Assembly (NCBI RefSeq): GCF_019175385.1
Contig: NC_083343.1
Location: 54,644,457-54,708,456 of the forward strand
Source: Lycium barbarum
Lineage: Eukaryota; Streptophyta; Magnoliopsida; Solanales; Solanaceae
Length of the DNA: 64,000 nt
Direction of reading: 5' to 3'
In this document: positions 23,100 through 35,155 of the stretch, one piece after another
Layout: each line of letters starts with the position of its first letter
Position numbering within the stretch: position 1 is the first letter of the stretch
Position numbers and translations under genes: made by a program
Notes under the pieces: generated by a model
Seen by the model: the letters and a program-made list of their open reading frames with translations, nothing else
The model's database searches: none
Told to the model about the DNA's origin: nothing

Positions 23100-24900
23100 C
23101 GTCTTTGAATATAAACAAATAAAGAATTTTTAGATTACCGGTGGGCATAAGAATTGAGTGAGGACACTTCTTTTTCATTCCGTCACTTGTGTCTCTTCTA
23201 CTGGAAATATTTTGGGAGGGCCACCGATGCATTCGCGAAGCACAGATACATGAAATGCCGGCTGTACCGCTTCCAAATTAGATGGTAGATCTCACTCGTA
23301 GGCGACATTCCCCATCTTTTAAATAATCTGATAAAGTCCGATATATTGAGGACCAAGCTTACTCCTTTTGCCGAATCATATTATACCTCTCATAGTTGAT
23401 ACTTTCAAAAACACCCAGTCACTAAGCTGCAATTCCAAGGATCGACGTCGTATATCAGCACACGATTTCTGCCGACTCTAAGTTGCTAATTGTCCCCCTC
23501 GGATAAGTTTCACTTTATCAACGGCCTGCGGGGTTATATTTGGACCGATCACTTCTGTTTAGCCAATATCGAACTAGCCGATCAGCGACCTGAATTTTCT
23601 GCCATACAAAGCCTCATAGGAGCCATCTGGATGCTAGAATAGTAGCTGTTATTATAAGCAAACTCGATCAATGGCAGGTGATCATCCTCGCCACCAACGA
23701 AATCAATAATACAGGGCCGCAGCATATCTTCTAGCGTCTGTAAAATATGCTCGGCCTGTCTGTCGCTCTGAGGGTGGAATACTATGCTCAGACTTATCTG
23801 AGCCCCTAATCCTTCCTGAAAACAAATCTCCAGAAATTAGTCATAAACTGAGTACCTCTGTCGGAGACAATAGATATAGGAACTCCGTGGAGTCTCATTA
23901 TTCCTTTAATACATATAGTCTGGCGTAATCCGCAGCTGAATAAGTGGTTCTGACGGAAAGAAAATGGACTGATTTTGTCAGCCTATTAACCATACCCCAT
24001 ATGGAAATCGTACTTCCACGGAGTGCGAGGCAAACCCGTAATGAGATCCATATTAATTATCTCCCACTTCCAAATCAGAATTTCCATTCCCTGAAACAAT
24101 CTGCCCGGTTTCTGATGCTCAATTTTGACTTGCTGACAATTCGGGCACTGGGCAACGAGCCTTGCGACGTCCTGTTTCATGTCATTCCATTAATATAGAC
24201 GTCCGAGGTCTTGGTACCTTCTAGTGGATTCGGGATAAACAGAATACCAAACATTATGCGCTCCGCTCAGAATTGGCCGTTGCAGCCTTACGACGTCGGG
24301 CATCCCTAATCTACCTCGGTATAACAACACTCATCCGGTAAAACCTCGAACTGGGTCTTTGTCATTGTCAGAGGTCGTATCTCTATACCATACCAGAATA
24401 GTCCCCTCAAATTGACGCTGTTTTTACTTCTTCTATAATCGATAATTCTGCAACTTCTCAGACGAAAATTCCAATATCCACAGAACCGACCAAACGGACT
24501 CCCAAGCTAGCCGACTGATGAGTTTTACAAACCAATTCTTTGTTTCCGAATGTACGCCGGTCAATGCCGTCCATAGGTTCATGACTAAGTGCGTTTGTCA
24601 CAACGTCAGCCCTTCTAGGGTGGCACAAAATATTAACATCATAATCTTTCAATAATTCGAACCATCTTTTCTGCCGCGAATTCGGCTCCTTTTGGCTTAG
24701 AATATACTGGAGGCTCTTAGGGCCCGTGTAAATATCAACGCGGACCCCATGTGCGTAATACCGCTATACCTTTAAAGCATGAATTACTGTAGCTAATTCT
24801 AGATCATGAGTGAATTAACTTTCTCTCGTGCTGTCTGAGCTGCCGGGGAACATAGGCTACAATCGGACCATTCTCAGAGAGCTACATATTTCAGTCGATG
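23100..24900 (-). pseudogene. Element C pol remnant: RNase H, integrase, chromodomain
   Basis: Minus-strand homology runs from high to low coordinates. The RNase H end is near 24830-24560 ([33 protein letters not shown]). The integrase zinc region is at about 24180 ([14 protein letters not shown]). Then come MDLITGLPR and the DDE end near 23790-23640 ([31 protein letters not shown]). The chromodomain tail is near 23230-23110. Many stops, frameshifts and deletions are present, and the RT is not recognisable. Confidence 0.85.
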
Positions 24901-25877
24901 TCGAAGGCCTAGACCAGTCCTTTATCGCTTCACCCTCTGTATGTCAGTTGTTTTCATGTATACTTACTTTGCTTACTTTCCTTCGTTTCCCTTCTTTGGG
25001 GTTATACTTACACCATATTCGTATCTTTTCCTTCTAACCTACAACTTGGTTATTTTCGTACAAAACCTTAACAGAATCATAACTACATAGTACACAATCT
25101 TATCCAATAGCTGACACTCCGATAACGTAATTAATATAGCAATTTATCTTTTACTAATTATATCCTTCCTCATTGGATGATTTAGCCAAATTATTCCTTC
25201 TTTCATACCCGTTCCTTATCCGTCGTTCTGTTCTTTTCGATATTCGAATTACCTGATATGCACATGATTCATCATTCCATACCATAGGTTTCCTTTGTTC
25301 TGCACTACTACCTTTTAGTTCGTTTTCGCAAATAATTCTCGTGCGTTACCCTGTTGACTCTTTTAGAGGTTCTACTTAATTACGTTTCTTACGGTTCACT
25401 CTTTCTGACAATTTGGATTACCTTCCACTCAATCATTCTCTTCTCTTTCCCAACATCGTCGTATTAGAACCTTCCAATCTCAATTGGTAGCAAAATGAAT
25501 ATTAGTTTATTCCGTAACATCTGTGCCATACCTTTCGCTTTGTCTCATAAATTCTGTTCGGTTAATTTTTTCCATATATTACCACAAAGGCTATCAGGGT
25601 TCGCCAATCAATCAACACAGTCATAAATGGGGCCCTACACATACATATATATATCACTACCATTTCTTTTACAATACATCTTCAATCACTTATTCATACT
25701 TACCCTAGTTTTCGGAGCTGCGCTGCTTTTTCTTCCCTTTTTAGCAATCTAATCCATCTCAGCTCGTGTGGCCCCTATAAAGTTTCTTACTGTTCCATAT
25801 ATCCTAATTACCTTTAGGTTACCCCGAATTTTCCATTTGTCTCTCATATCTAGGTTTGCGAAAATTTCTGTACATTT

Positions 25878-25975
25878 CTAGGGGGTCACCCATCCCAGAA
25901 TTGCTCTGGCCCTGGCACGCTTAACCTTACAACTTTAATGAATTTAGACACGCTAAGGTCGGTATAATTGCACCA
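25878..25975 (-). ncRNA. 5S rRNA-derived segment in element C
   Basis: On the minus strand, 98 nt align without gaps to plant 5S rRNA as I remember it. The A box TTAAGCGTGC and the C box GGGATGGGTGACCCCCT are almost exact. The first 50 nt are more diverged (GTGCAATTATACC for GTGCGATCATACC). It is in sense with the element. It is not a functional 5S gene: the 3' end has decayed and no T-run terminator follows at once. Confidence 0.78.
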
Positions 25976-26329
25976 ATTTCCCCGCACGGCCTTGGTCACG
26001 TAATTTAAGAAAAATCGGGGCCTTAACAACCTTTCAAACGTCCTCGTAGCGGGTCCCACCCCGGCCTAACGAGAATTCTATTACTTTTCTGACTTTATGA
26101 TTTCCGTGTCGCCCCTTGTAAATCCTCAATATTTACCTTCATGCGTATATATATAATTTCAGACAGCCCACGAGTTTAGATTTTTATTCCATAAATTTCA
26201 TCTCCACTCAGTCGAGGAGAACTGATGAAATGTTACGGTAGGGTATCTTCCGACCACCAGCAACAGAAAGCTAGAGTCCGACGAACCTCGCAGAATCTTT
26301 TAGTACTTAATTCACATAATTACCTCCAC

Positions 26330-26332
<3 letters not shown>

Positions 26333-26403
<71 letters not shown>
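26333..26403. repeat. (TA)n microsatellite in element C
   Basis: About 70 bp of TA with two TG interruptions. The F counterpart has only short TA runs at 45262 and 45424. Confidence 0.97.
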
Positions 26404-26405
<2 letters not shown>

Positions 26406-27180
26406 ATATATTGGAGTCGAGAGCGAACCGCTCAGTTTTCGACTGCTTGTCATACGCTTTGTATTCTTTCAATTAGAGGAAACTTGGTCGTCGGACATTT
26501 TTGCCCTTCACATGGGCTGTGCTAAAACAAAATGGGTTGGAACATATTTCTGGTCCCTCCAAATAAATTACGAATGTGCTACTCGTATATGCTTCCTCGA
26601 GATAGTTTTTTTTTTTTCCGATAAAGGTAATACTTCTTACAAGTAACATGGAGGGTACCTCTTAAACTTTTAATCCACCATAATAGATTTATCATATCGG
26701 TATCGACCTTCAAGACAGGTTAAGAATTTATATCTCATTTCCCTTTTCGTATTTCTAGAAAAATTTGGGCAGAGGTTCCTCTGTATTTCTTACTATCCCA
26801 AAACCTGTACACAGAAAATACCAACCATGCCTCACAGGGCCAACACATAGACGTATATACATATCATATCATATCATATCACATCATAGCCACACGGGGC
26901 TAACAATTACAGATAAAAGAATACAGATGTCGAGGCTTACCTCACATGCCCAATTCGAACTGCCCTGCTACACTTTCCCGTTTATTTCTCTTTTCAATGT
27001 TCGACTTTATGTTTTAATCGCACTTCAGAATACCTTACCCAGCATACGTCTTTCATACCATTGCTTACTCGAGTACTGTGTAGCTTCCAATATCAGCAGT
27101 CGTTGTCTTACGTCGATACCGCTATCCAGCTGCAATCAAGGGTTAGAAAGAAAGGAATTCATTTCCTACAGCTGCCTCTA

Positions 27181-27329
27181 TCGCACGATCTAAGAATCAA
27201 AGAAAGGCAACACCCTAAATGCCCTGTAGCCTCCTGTTTAGAGATGTGGTGCACAACACACCGATAAACAAGACTCTACGAGACACAACTTGTAGGCATT
27301 CCGAGGACAAACCGCTCTGATACCACTTT
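27181..27329 (-). promoter_or_regulatory. Element C PBS and leader
   Basis: The minus-strand PBS TGGTATCAGAGC is at 27314-27325, complementary to the initiator tRNA-Met. The leader hairpin is at 27232-27273 (TCTTGTTTAT against CTAAACAGGA, one mismatch), followed by the conserved GATCGTGCGATAGAG tract at about 27177-27192. Confidence 0.87.
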
Positions 27330-30300
27330 TGTCACGACCCAACCCCGTGGGCCACAACTGGCACCCTACTTGGGCACCTAGACAGACTTACATCTCCAAT
27401 TATCAAATCCAAACTTAACTCAAATTTCATATTAGCCATTTAAACATAATTTAAATCAAAACTTGTCTTAAGTGGTCACACGTATCAAAATATCATATCA
27501 GAACAGGAAGGAGCGGCGGAATACACATCGCCGTACAAATGCACATATACAAATATACAGGCCATTTGGCCGTATCCAAATCTGATAGGTTGGCGGAATA
27601 TATGTCGCCAATCGTATGTACAGAGACAACATAAGGGCCATTTTGGCCACCATAACTGACGGACCGCACTAAGACACAAATCGCGACTAAAGCAGACACA
27701 CATAGGACCCTCGACCCACATATATGACTACAGGCCTCTACAAATGCAGAATGAAAACATATGACGGGACAGGGCCCCGCCGTACCCCAAAATAGTCAAA
27801 TATACATATGCATATACATCACAAGGGATATGTACCGACTTATGGGCTCCGGATCAAAGGAGCACTCTGTAATAGCAGAACGTGTGGCCTACACTGGCAG
27901 ATCACTGATCTCTGTACCTGCGGGCATGAAACGCAGCCCCCGAAGAAAGGGGGTCAGTACGAAAGATGTACTGAGTATGTAAAGCATAGAGTACAGAAAT
28001 TTATATCACAACTGAAAAACAAACCGGATACAAAAGGGGAATACTGACCAGTATATCAAAATCTGTACCAAAACATATATATACATAATGCAGATAAAAT
28101 CATGCAAAGCTCAAGAACGTGGTCACCACTCCGACGCTGGTGCCACACACAGCATAACACCAGAAGGTTCAAATCTCCGTACATCCCCAAACACACATAT
28201 CATCATAGCATATCGCCAGCCATATCACAGCATAACTCCAAACGGAACCCGGCCCTATGGCGAGGTCTCGGGAACCGTAGCACAGCATACGGCCGAATTA
28301 ATCATAGGGCGCACGAATCATAACCGGCCCGGGAACCGGTGAACGAAGTCATAATAAGGGCACGAGCGGAGTCGTGAGCAGACAATGCAATTTATATATC
28401 AAAATACTTTTGCAAACTTGATAAAATCATATGTTGATCATTAGTCAAAATAGTTCGAACAATTAATCAAAGCGGGGTTCATTTCACAAAAATATTTCCA
28501 AAATCGTAATTATGGTTCAAAATATAGTTTAGGATATCATGGCGATCCAAACATTATTTTACGATAGCCAAATTCATAAACAAAAGTCCTTTGCCGACAT
28601 TATACAAAAATGAGACTAATAGAACAAACAGAAGAGTCTCGGGGTTAGCGGGCCCACCTCGGGTCAAGTCGAGGTGGGGGACATGAATCACGAACATTTG
28701 GGGTCTATGGAATCATACATGAAGGTTCCGAAGCGATTCGAATACATTTACAAAAATTTCGGGCATTAGATCACTTTTTAACACAAATGAGAGTTTTATG
28801 CTTCAATTGAATTGGATGAATAGTACCCAATTTCTAATTCAGATTTCCAAGAACAGAATTGCCCCCAGGGCTCCGATATCGACCTAGTATACCTAGGACA
28901 TGCCAAAAGAAGGAATGGGGTAGCCTTACATACCTTTCGTGCGTCTTACGCTCGTCAAAACTCAAATCCCGTTTCGCTCAGAATCTGCAAATGGCCAAAG
29001 TTACCAATTAAGAATTTCAAGACTCCAAGAATTCATTTAACTATGCATTTGTCTACCGAAATTTCGGCAGCACTTCCCCTATACATATAACACCCCTGAG
29101 AATTCAACTCGGCCCAAAACATCAACAACGGCAACACAACAATACCAACAACATCAACAATCATCATAAAATACATTATAACATAACTAGTCTTCCTTTC
29201 CACATAGTCCAACAACTTCCATTGCAACTTAATAATTTCAAACTAATATCAACATTTCCATATTCATTAACTAACTTAAGACCATTTACATACGATTCGG
29301 AACCATTTCACATTATTCCATAAAGTGTATAAAAGTTCCACCAAAACCATAATTCGTTTAAAACTTCTAATCTTTAACATACTTATTCATAACACGCTTC
29401 CATATCCCAAATTCATCAACAATTATCATAATTTGCACCTTAACAACTCCATTTTCATAATGTCATAAAATCATACTAAAACGACATAAACTTCTACATT
29501 CCATTTCAATGCAAACTTATATCATTCCATCTTCATTTACATTGCAAGCATCACAATAACACAACTAACATGTTAAACCAAATTAATTCATTCTCATTCC
29601 AACTTCAAATACCACACGACCAACATTCAATTTTTCCATCTTCCATCAAATTCATTCAACTTTCATTTCCAATATACATTCCATCCTACATACAACTAGA
29701 AGGCAACATACAATTCAACTCATCACACCTATACCTTACTACACACACACGGCCACACATACATATGCACACCCACTTTGCAAACTTCCATATTTTCATG
29801 AATTCCACTTATTTCCATATACTACAACACAAACAAAACTTCATAACATAATAACATGGAATGAATTCTTACCTTTTTCTCCAATCTTCTTCACTCAAAC
29901 ATGTTGTCATATTGAAGAAACAAGGGCTCTTTCTTCCCAAACAATTGCACCATGTTGTAGAGGGCCCTTAATATAGTAGGAAAAGCACAAGAAAATAATT
30001 TTTGGAGGGAGATTTCAAAGGGCTAAAATTCCATGGTCATGGCCGAATATACTCTATTTTTTTGCTTCTCTTGTTTTGTTCTTTCATCTCTTATGTTTCT
30101 TGAAGCTTCAAAGGATAGAGACCTCTTTTAAATATAATTGTCACATGACTAATCACATGACAATTTCATATTGTGGGTTTGGGCCAAGGCATGAGCCATG
30201 GCCGGCCAAACCTCTCCATTTGGGCCTTCATTCTCTTATTTTTTTTGAGCCCAATGACTTATAATGCTCGTTTAGTAATTTCCAAAATTTCAATTTTTGC

Positions 30301-30444
30301 CCTTGGCCTTCCTCCGGGTTTCCACATCAATATTTTCATGAGCAACACACACATATATTAGTTCAAATTAACATATGACCTTATTCCTTACAAATCAAAA
30401 TTATTCTGAATTTTCCCGAATACGCGAAAGTACGGGATATAACA
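27330..30444 (-). other. Element C 5' LTR
   Basis: It matches the 3' LTR across its length with scattered differences. The double hairpin is at 27935-27974. On the minus strand it begins TGTTATATCCCGTA at 30444 and ends TGACA at 27330. Confidence 0.93.
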
Positions 30445-31230
30445 CTATCATATATGATGAGGGTATCATAGAGGACTGAGAAGTAATTTTATTTTTATAT
30501 TTTTTAGAAACAAACTAGTCTTTATGATACTCTGTCAGCATATGATATATACCATGTGGACATCATAGATGACCGAGTTCTTTTTGAAAGAGTAAATCCG
30601 TCCTATATGATATCTTGTGAGTATATTATATATCAAGTGGGTCAGTCATCCATGATACCCTGTCAGTATATGATATACATCATGTGTGTATCATAGAGGA
30701 TTGAGTTGTGTTTTTCTTGAAGGAACGAACCATTCCTCTATGATACCCCATCAGATAGAATATATGATATATACCATTTGGGTATCATAGAAGACCAAGG
30801 AATGGTTTTCTTGAAGAAACGAACCAATCCTCTATGATACCTATCAGTATATGAGATTTACCGTGTGGGCATCATAGAGGACTTAGTAGTGTTGGAATGA
30901 ATCTACTATCTATAATACCCTGTTAGTATATGATATATACCAGGTTGGTTTCATAGAGGACTGAGTCTTTTTCCTGAAGAAATGAACTGTCAGTACCCGA
31001 TGATACCATGTTAGTATATGATATACCATATAGGTAAGACTATGTAGTATTTTTTTAAGGAACGATTCAATCTTCTATGATACCTTGTTAGTATATGATT
31101 ATACCATTTGAGTATCACAGAGAACTGAGTGTTTTTCTTGAAAGAATAAACTGTCGGTCCTCCATAATACCCTGTCAGTATATTATATATATATCATGTA
31201 GGTATCATAGTATACTGTAACAGTACAACT
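30445..31230. repeat. Tandem palindromic array, right part
   Basis: About nine degenerate units spaced 80-100 bp apart, each built on ATGATACCCTGTCAG, TATATGATATATACC and GGTATCATAGAGGACTGAG. The unit ends ATGATACC and GGTATCAT pair with each other, so every unit could fold. Starts lie near 30516, 30603, 30651, 30738, 30832, 30912, 31000, 31076 and 31164. Confidence 0.85.
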
Positions 31231-32037
31231 GCCAATGATTTGGTATACTATATGCTAGAAAAAGGTGTTTTTTGAGCTATAGAAAAGAAAAAGATGTACT
31301 ATATTAGTTATCTTTTTATATAAAAAAGAAAAAAAACGAAAATAAAAGAGCCAAATGGTGTATAGAATTAGATTATGAACAAAAAAATTAAGAAAACACA
31401 ATTCGGAAAAAATAAGAAATAAAATTAGAAATGGAGAAAAAAAGAAAAAAGACAAACAGAGAATGAAAGGAAAATTTAGATATAAATTTATATTTGAATG
31501 AAATGTAAATTTTATTTTTATTTGCAAAAGAAATAGACCATTTATAAAATATATATTTTTTTATTAATTCTTATTTTAATAATAAGCTAGTGATTTAGTA
31601 TTTTTTTAATATTTCTTTATATAGACTAATTATTTAGTTTTTCTGTACTTTTATCAGTCTAAAAATAATTAGCTATTATATTTATTTTTATATTTTGTTT
31701 TAACTTTTACAAAAGTGAAAAGACAAAATGAAAAAGAACAATACAAAAACAAACAAAAATTGAAGAGCCTTTAAAAGCAATATGAATCTTTCCCAAAATA
31801 AAACAAAAAGACAAAACACAAAAAGACAGGGGTTAACTTACGCGCGACACTACGCTGATGTCAGCATGACGTCAGTTAGAAAAAATGAATGGGCCATTTC
31901 AAGTAATTATTTTGGGTGGCATCAAAGTAAAAGGGTATGAAGGTGTGAATAGTTTGCCTTCAGTAGTATTTTTGTCCTTTTTTCTTTGCTTTTTTTTTCA
32001 ACTAAGCAGAAGCCAATACCAAAAAAGCTACGAACTT

Positions 32038-32325
32038 TAGAACATGTTTAACGGCCATGAGAATTATTCACTTTTTTCGGAATTTTTTCCACTTTATTTA
32101 ATCAGTATTTAGCCATAAAAATTTCAAATACAATTTGAAGTTGTATTTGGAATTTAGAAAACACATAGAATCCTGTTTTCACTTTTTTCATTTTCAGTAC
32201 ATTCAAATATTCTTTGTAAAAAATATAAATCAAATACAACTCCATCTTCAACTCCAACTTCAAAAACTCCGAATAAAGTGAGAAAGATCTGGTTTCTATG
32301 ACCAAACGCCTACTTAATATAGTAA
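32038..32325. mobile_element. hAT-like MITE, degenerate
   Basis: The ends read CATGTTTAACGGCCAT and (reverse complement) GGCGTTTGGTCATAG, like the 'catgtttggccat' MITEs. The arms fold: TTTTTTCCACTTTATTT pairs with AATAAAGTGAGAAAGA, and AATTTGAAGTTGTATTTGGA with CAAATACAACTCCATC. There is no coding. Confidence 0.6.
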
Positions 32326-32335
32326 TTTTTACAAA

Positions 32336-32539
32336 CAAGTTACAGAGAAACTATCTTACGAAGAGGTTCTAGTTGCTATTTTGGATCGACAGGTTCGCAA
32401 GTTGGGGACCAAGAAAGTGACCTTCGTAAATATATCATAGAGGAATAAGAACGTCGAAGAAAAGACGTGGGAAGGCGAGGATGAAATGAATTCTAAGTAC
32501 CCTCAGTTGCTTCAGATAGAAGATTCTTTACAATTGTAA
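32336..32539 (+). pseudogene. Element D pol 3' end (chromodomain region)
   Basis: The frame begins QVTEKLSYEEVLVAILDRQV, has a TAG where relatives read LWRN, and continues with KNVEEKTWEGEDEMNSKYPQLL to TAA at 32537-32539. It is truncated on the left. Confidence 0.82.
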
Positions 32540-32899
32540 CTCGACCATATGTTTTCTTAGACCAGGTTATGTCATTTTTTACTAACCCCCATTCTATGAT
32601 TAAGTGACATTCAGAGTTCAGGCGTTACAACATTTCCTGAAGTTGAGCATCTAGATATAAGGTAAGTTACATTTCATGATATGAATATTTGACGTTGATA
32701 GCCATATGAGGCTGAATGAGATACTATTACTTGTCTGTGGCCCTGTGAGGCATATGGTATGTTTTTGGCTATTTTACAGGTATGGAACAGTCCCATTTAT
32801 AGAGGAGACTCTATCAAAATTTTCGTAAAATCCAAAAGAGCGAGTTTCCCTCTAAGACGTTTTTACATTCGAGGACGAATGTTCCTAAAAGGGGGAAGA
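32540..32899 (+). promoter_or_regulatory. Element D 3' UTR, palindrome and polypurine tract
   Basis: 'ggccctgtgaggcat' (32740) and AGAGGAGACTCTATC plus AAAATTTTCGTAAAATCC (about 32801-32833) match the A and F UTR motif. The palindrome ACATTCGAGGACGAATGT is at 32865-32882, and the PPT AAAAGGGGGAAGA at 32887-32899. Confidence 0.85.
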
Positions 32900-33531
32900 T
32901 GTTACACCCCATAATTTCATGTAAGAATGCATCGTAAGTGTTTTCTTAAAAGGCTAATCATGCATGGTATTCTCCTTAAGAGGCAGTTTGATATACAGGT
33001 TATCTATTTCCCTCATGTTTCCTTATTGCTTTACTACATTATTGTTCATGCCTTACATACTTAGTACATTGTTCGTACTAACGTCCATCCTTTTATGGAC
33101 GCTGTGTTCATGCCCACAGGTAGATAGGGAGATGGACCGGATACCTAGGAGCTCTATCAACAGTCTTATAGGAGCACTCCACTTCTCCGGAGTTGCCGCT
33201 TGTTGGTATATTTTTTGTGTACATATTTGGGGCATGGCAGGGTCTTGTCCCGTCCTTATGATTCTTGTATTCTAGTAGAGGCTCGTAGATACATGTGTGT
33301 GGGTAGTAGATGTCTCATGATCTTATTAGTGCATGTTCTGTACATCATTTTGTAGCCTTGTGGGCCTATGTGTATATATATATGTTTGGGAAGTAAATGA
33401 AGGATGTCTCGTAATGAGTTTCATGATGAGAACGGTGTATGTTCAGATTGGATGTGATGACAAGTGAGTTGGGTGGTGCTCGATAGGGTAGCTCCGGGTG
33501 CCCGTCATAACCCTATAGTCGGGTCGTGACA
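32900..33531 (+). other. Element D LTR, internally deleted
   Basis: It begins TGTTACACCCC and ends GGGTCGTGACA but is only 632 bp. About 40 bp from the start it jumps to the LTR middle (TTTTCTTAAAAGG, as at 35242). The double hairpin 33061-33100 uses TTAGTAC with GTACTAA and GTCCAT with ATGGAC. Confidence 0.85.
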
Positions 33532-33737
33532 AAAGTAGTATCAAAGCAGTTCGTCCTAGGGTGTGTCTACAAGTCGTGTCCAGCAGAGTCTTGTTTATGG
33601 GCATGAAGCGTGCCACACTTATAAACAGGAGGCTGTAGGGCATTTAGGAACTATTGACCTTCTTTCTCATCTTAGATCGTGCGATAGAGTCAAGTCAAGA
33701 ATGCAACTATCTAATCGTTTCCTATTTAATTTCAGCG
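33532..33737 (+). promoter_or_regulatory. Element D PBS and leader
   Basis: The PBS is mutated (AGTATCAAAGC for GGTATCAGAGC). The leader hairpin at 33589-33630 has outer stem TCTTGTTTAT with ATAAACAGGA and inner stem GGCA with TGCC. The GATCGTGCGATAGAG tract is at 33670. Confidence 0.82.
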
Positions 33738-34937
33738 ATGCCTCCAAGAAAGATGAAGAAAGTCAGCACAATACTGGGCGCTGCTGGAGAAGGTACCAGC
33801 CGAGAACCCTAGCTGAGCTAAGACATAGCAAGGCTCAGAGTGTCACTCCCTCGCATGCTACCTCTATTCCTCCAGTAGCAGAAGAGCATGGAAGGGCTCT
33901 AGCCCTTCTCCCTGCTGCTCCAGATCGGGACTTGCGAGATGCAGTCCAGTTGTTGACTCAGTTAGTAGCTGCCCAGACCCAGCGGCAGAGTGTGAGTCCT
34001 GGTGACAGAGCGACTAGTCCCAGCGCCTGTGATTTTATGAGTTTGAACCTGCCAGAATTTTTCGGGTCAAAGCCAGATGAGGACCCGCAGGGTTATTATA
34101 AATGAGATGTTGAGGACGCTAAGAATAATTCATGCTTCTGATACTGAGTCAGTGGAGTTGGCATCCTATAGGTTGCGGGATGTAGCAGTTCTGTGGTATA
34201 ACAATTGGATGCTTTCGAGAGCGGAAATTGCACATCCACCGGTATGGCAAGAGTTCATAGATGCGTTCATTCACCATTATTTGCCACCGGAAGTTCGACG
34301 GGCCCGAGCCGACAGATTCTTAAATCTCAGACAGGGAAATATGAGCACCCGAGAGTATAGCCTTCGGTTCAATTCATTGGCTAGGTATGCTCCGACTATG
34401 GTAGCCGATATGGGAGACCGAGTGCATCGATTTGTGAGTAGCTTGGGGCCACACTTGATTAAAGACTGCTTGACAGCTTCACTTCAGGAAGGGATGGACA
34501 TCTCCCGTATTCAGGCCTATGCCCAGAATTTAGAGGAACAACAGCAACCGCCTAGGGGTGAGCGCGATATTGAAAGAGGACATAGTAAGAGGGCCAGATC
34601 TCCCAGTGTTAGTAGTGAGTACATAAGGGGTCAGAGGCAACAATATTCTAGATATTCAGTCCAGTCCGCAGCTAGTGCACCTCCTCGATTTACGGGCAGG
34701 AGATTTGACCCTCCCGTTTATTCTGGATCGGGTCAGAGCTCGAGAGCTTCGGTTTCTCAGTTTGGAGGCGATCCTAGTCAGAGGAAACCACCAGTACCAC
34801 GATGTAGCCAGTGTAGTAAATTACATACGGGCCAATGTCGCCGAGGCTTAGATGCTTGTTATGCTTGTGGTCAGACTGGGCATATGATGCGTGATTGTCC
34901 ATCGTTGGGTGATAGAGATAGGGTCCATCCCACATGA
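33738..34937 (+). pseudogene. Element D gag
   Basis: The ATG at 33738 (MPPRKMKKVSTILG) soon meets a stop. The gag frame resumes as DLRDAVQLLTQLVAAQTQRQ to FFGSKPDEDPQ (to about 34090), then shifts to a 286-residue frame (34077-34937). This holds the core: SVELASYRLRDVA, then WQEFIDAFIHHYLPPEVRRA, REYSLRFNSLARYAP and ISRIQAYAQNLE. The CCHC knuckle CYACGQTGHMMRDC is near its end. The final TGA sits where Arg is expected. The core is well preserved, so this is a quite recent gag. Confidence 0.9.
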
Positions 34938-35155
34938 CCAACAGCTGGTTCCTCATCGTCTGTACGCCTTTTGGGCAAGGGTCATAGGCTCTATCAGGTC
35001 GTGGCAGGGGCAGAGGGGGAGCATCTAGTTCAGGTGGCTCTCAGCCCCGTATTTATGCTTTAGCCGGACGATAGGATCTTGAGTCCTCTCCTGACATTGT
35101 TAAGGGTATATTATCTATATTCTCTCATGATGTATACGCATTGATTGATCCGGGC
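34938..35155 (+). pseudogene. Element D gag tail and protease start
   Basis: After the TGA come a Gly/Arg-rich tail and PRIYALAGR, a TAG where relatives have Gln, then LESSPDIVKGILSIFSHDVYALIDPG. It stops within the protease active-site motif at 35155, where LTR sequence begins. Confidence 0.82.

Larger units (their letters stand above)
24901..27180 (-). other. Element C non-coding block where gag should be
   Basis: About 2.3 kb without a credible gag or any coding I recognise. It is collinear with F 44531-46617 in reverse. Near the leader it holds a version of the 3' UTR motif ('ccctgtgaggcatgg', AGAGGAACCTCTGCCC). Next come a TA microsatellite and the 5S-like segment, then AT-rich sequence. 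Small open frames here are not shared as proteins. Confidence 0.75.
19875..30444 (-). mobile_element. Element C: Ty3/gypsy with pol remnant and non-coding block
   Basis: Perfect TSD CTATC (19870-19874 and 30445-30449). The LTRs are 3116 and 3115 bp and nearly identical. On the minus strand the order is 5' LTR, PBS, leader, about 2.3 kb non-coding block with a 5S-like segment, RNase H and integrase remnants, chromodomain end, palindrome, PPT, 3' LTR. No gag is recognisable. It sits in the tandem array of the foldback element. Confidence 0.95.
19165..31995. mobile_element. Degenerate long-inverted-repeat (foldback or MULE-like) element, split by C
   Basis: The left arm (about 19165-19746) and right arm (about 31260-31995) are inverted copies. 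For example 19481-19570 matches the reverse complement of 31565-31645 at roughly 80% by eye (AGAAAAATTAAATAATTAG against AGAAAAACTAAATAATTAG). The outer parts also share AACTGACG. Between the arms lies a tandem palindromic array. No transposase is seen. The outer limits and any TSD are uncertain. Element C was inserted later. Confidence 0.6.

Noticed and set aside
25878..25975. A functional 5S rRNA gene
   Set aside because: The 5' half is too diverged, the 3' end is lost and there is no proper terminator. It is one copy inside a retroelement, not an array unit.
30445..31230. CRISPR-like array or centromeric satellite
   Set aside because: Units are degenerate, vary in length and lack unique spacers. 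They sit between inverted arms in a plant genome. A centromeric role cannot be judged from some 11 units.
33563..34105. Start of D gag at 33563
   Set aside because: The first part of that frame is the non-coding leader with its hairpin. Relatives start at MPPRK, here 33738, in another frame.
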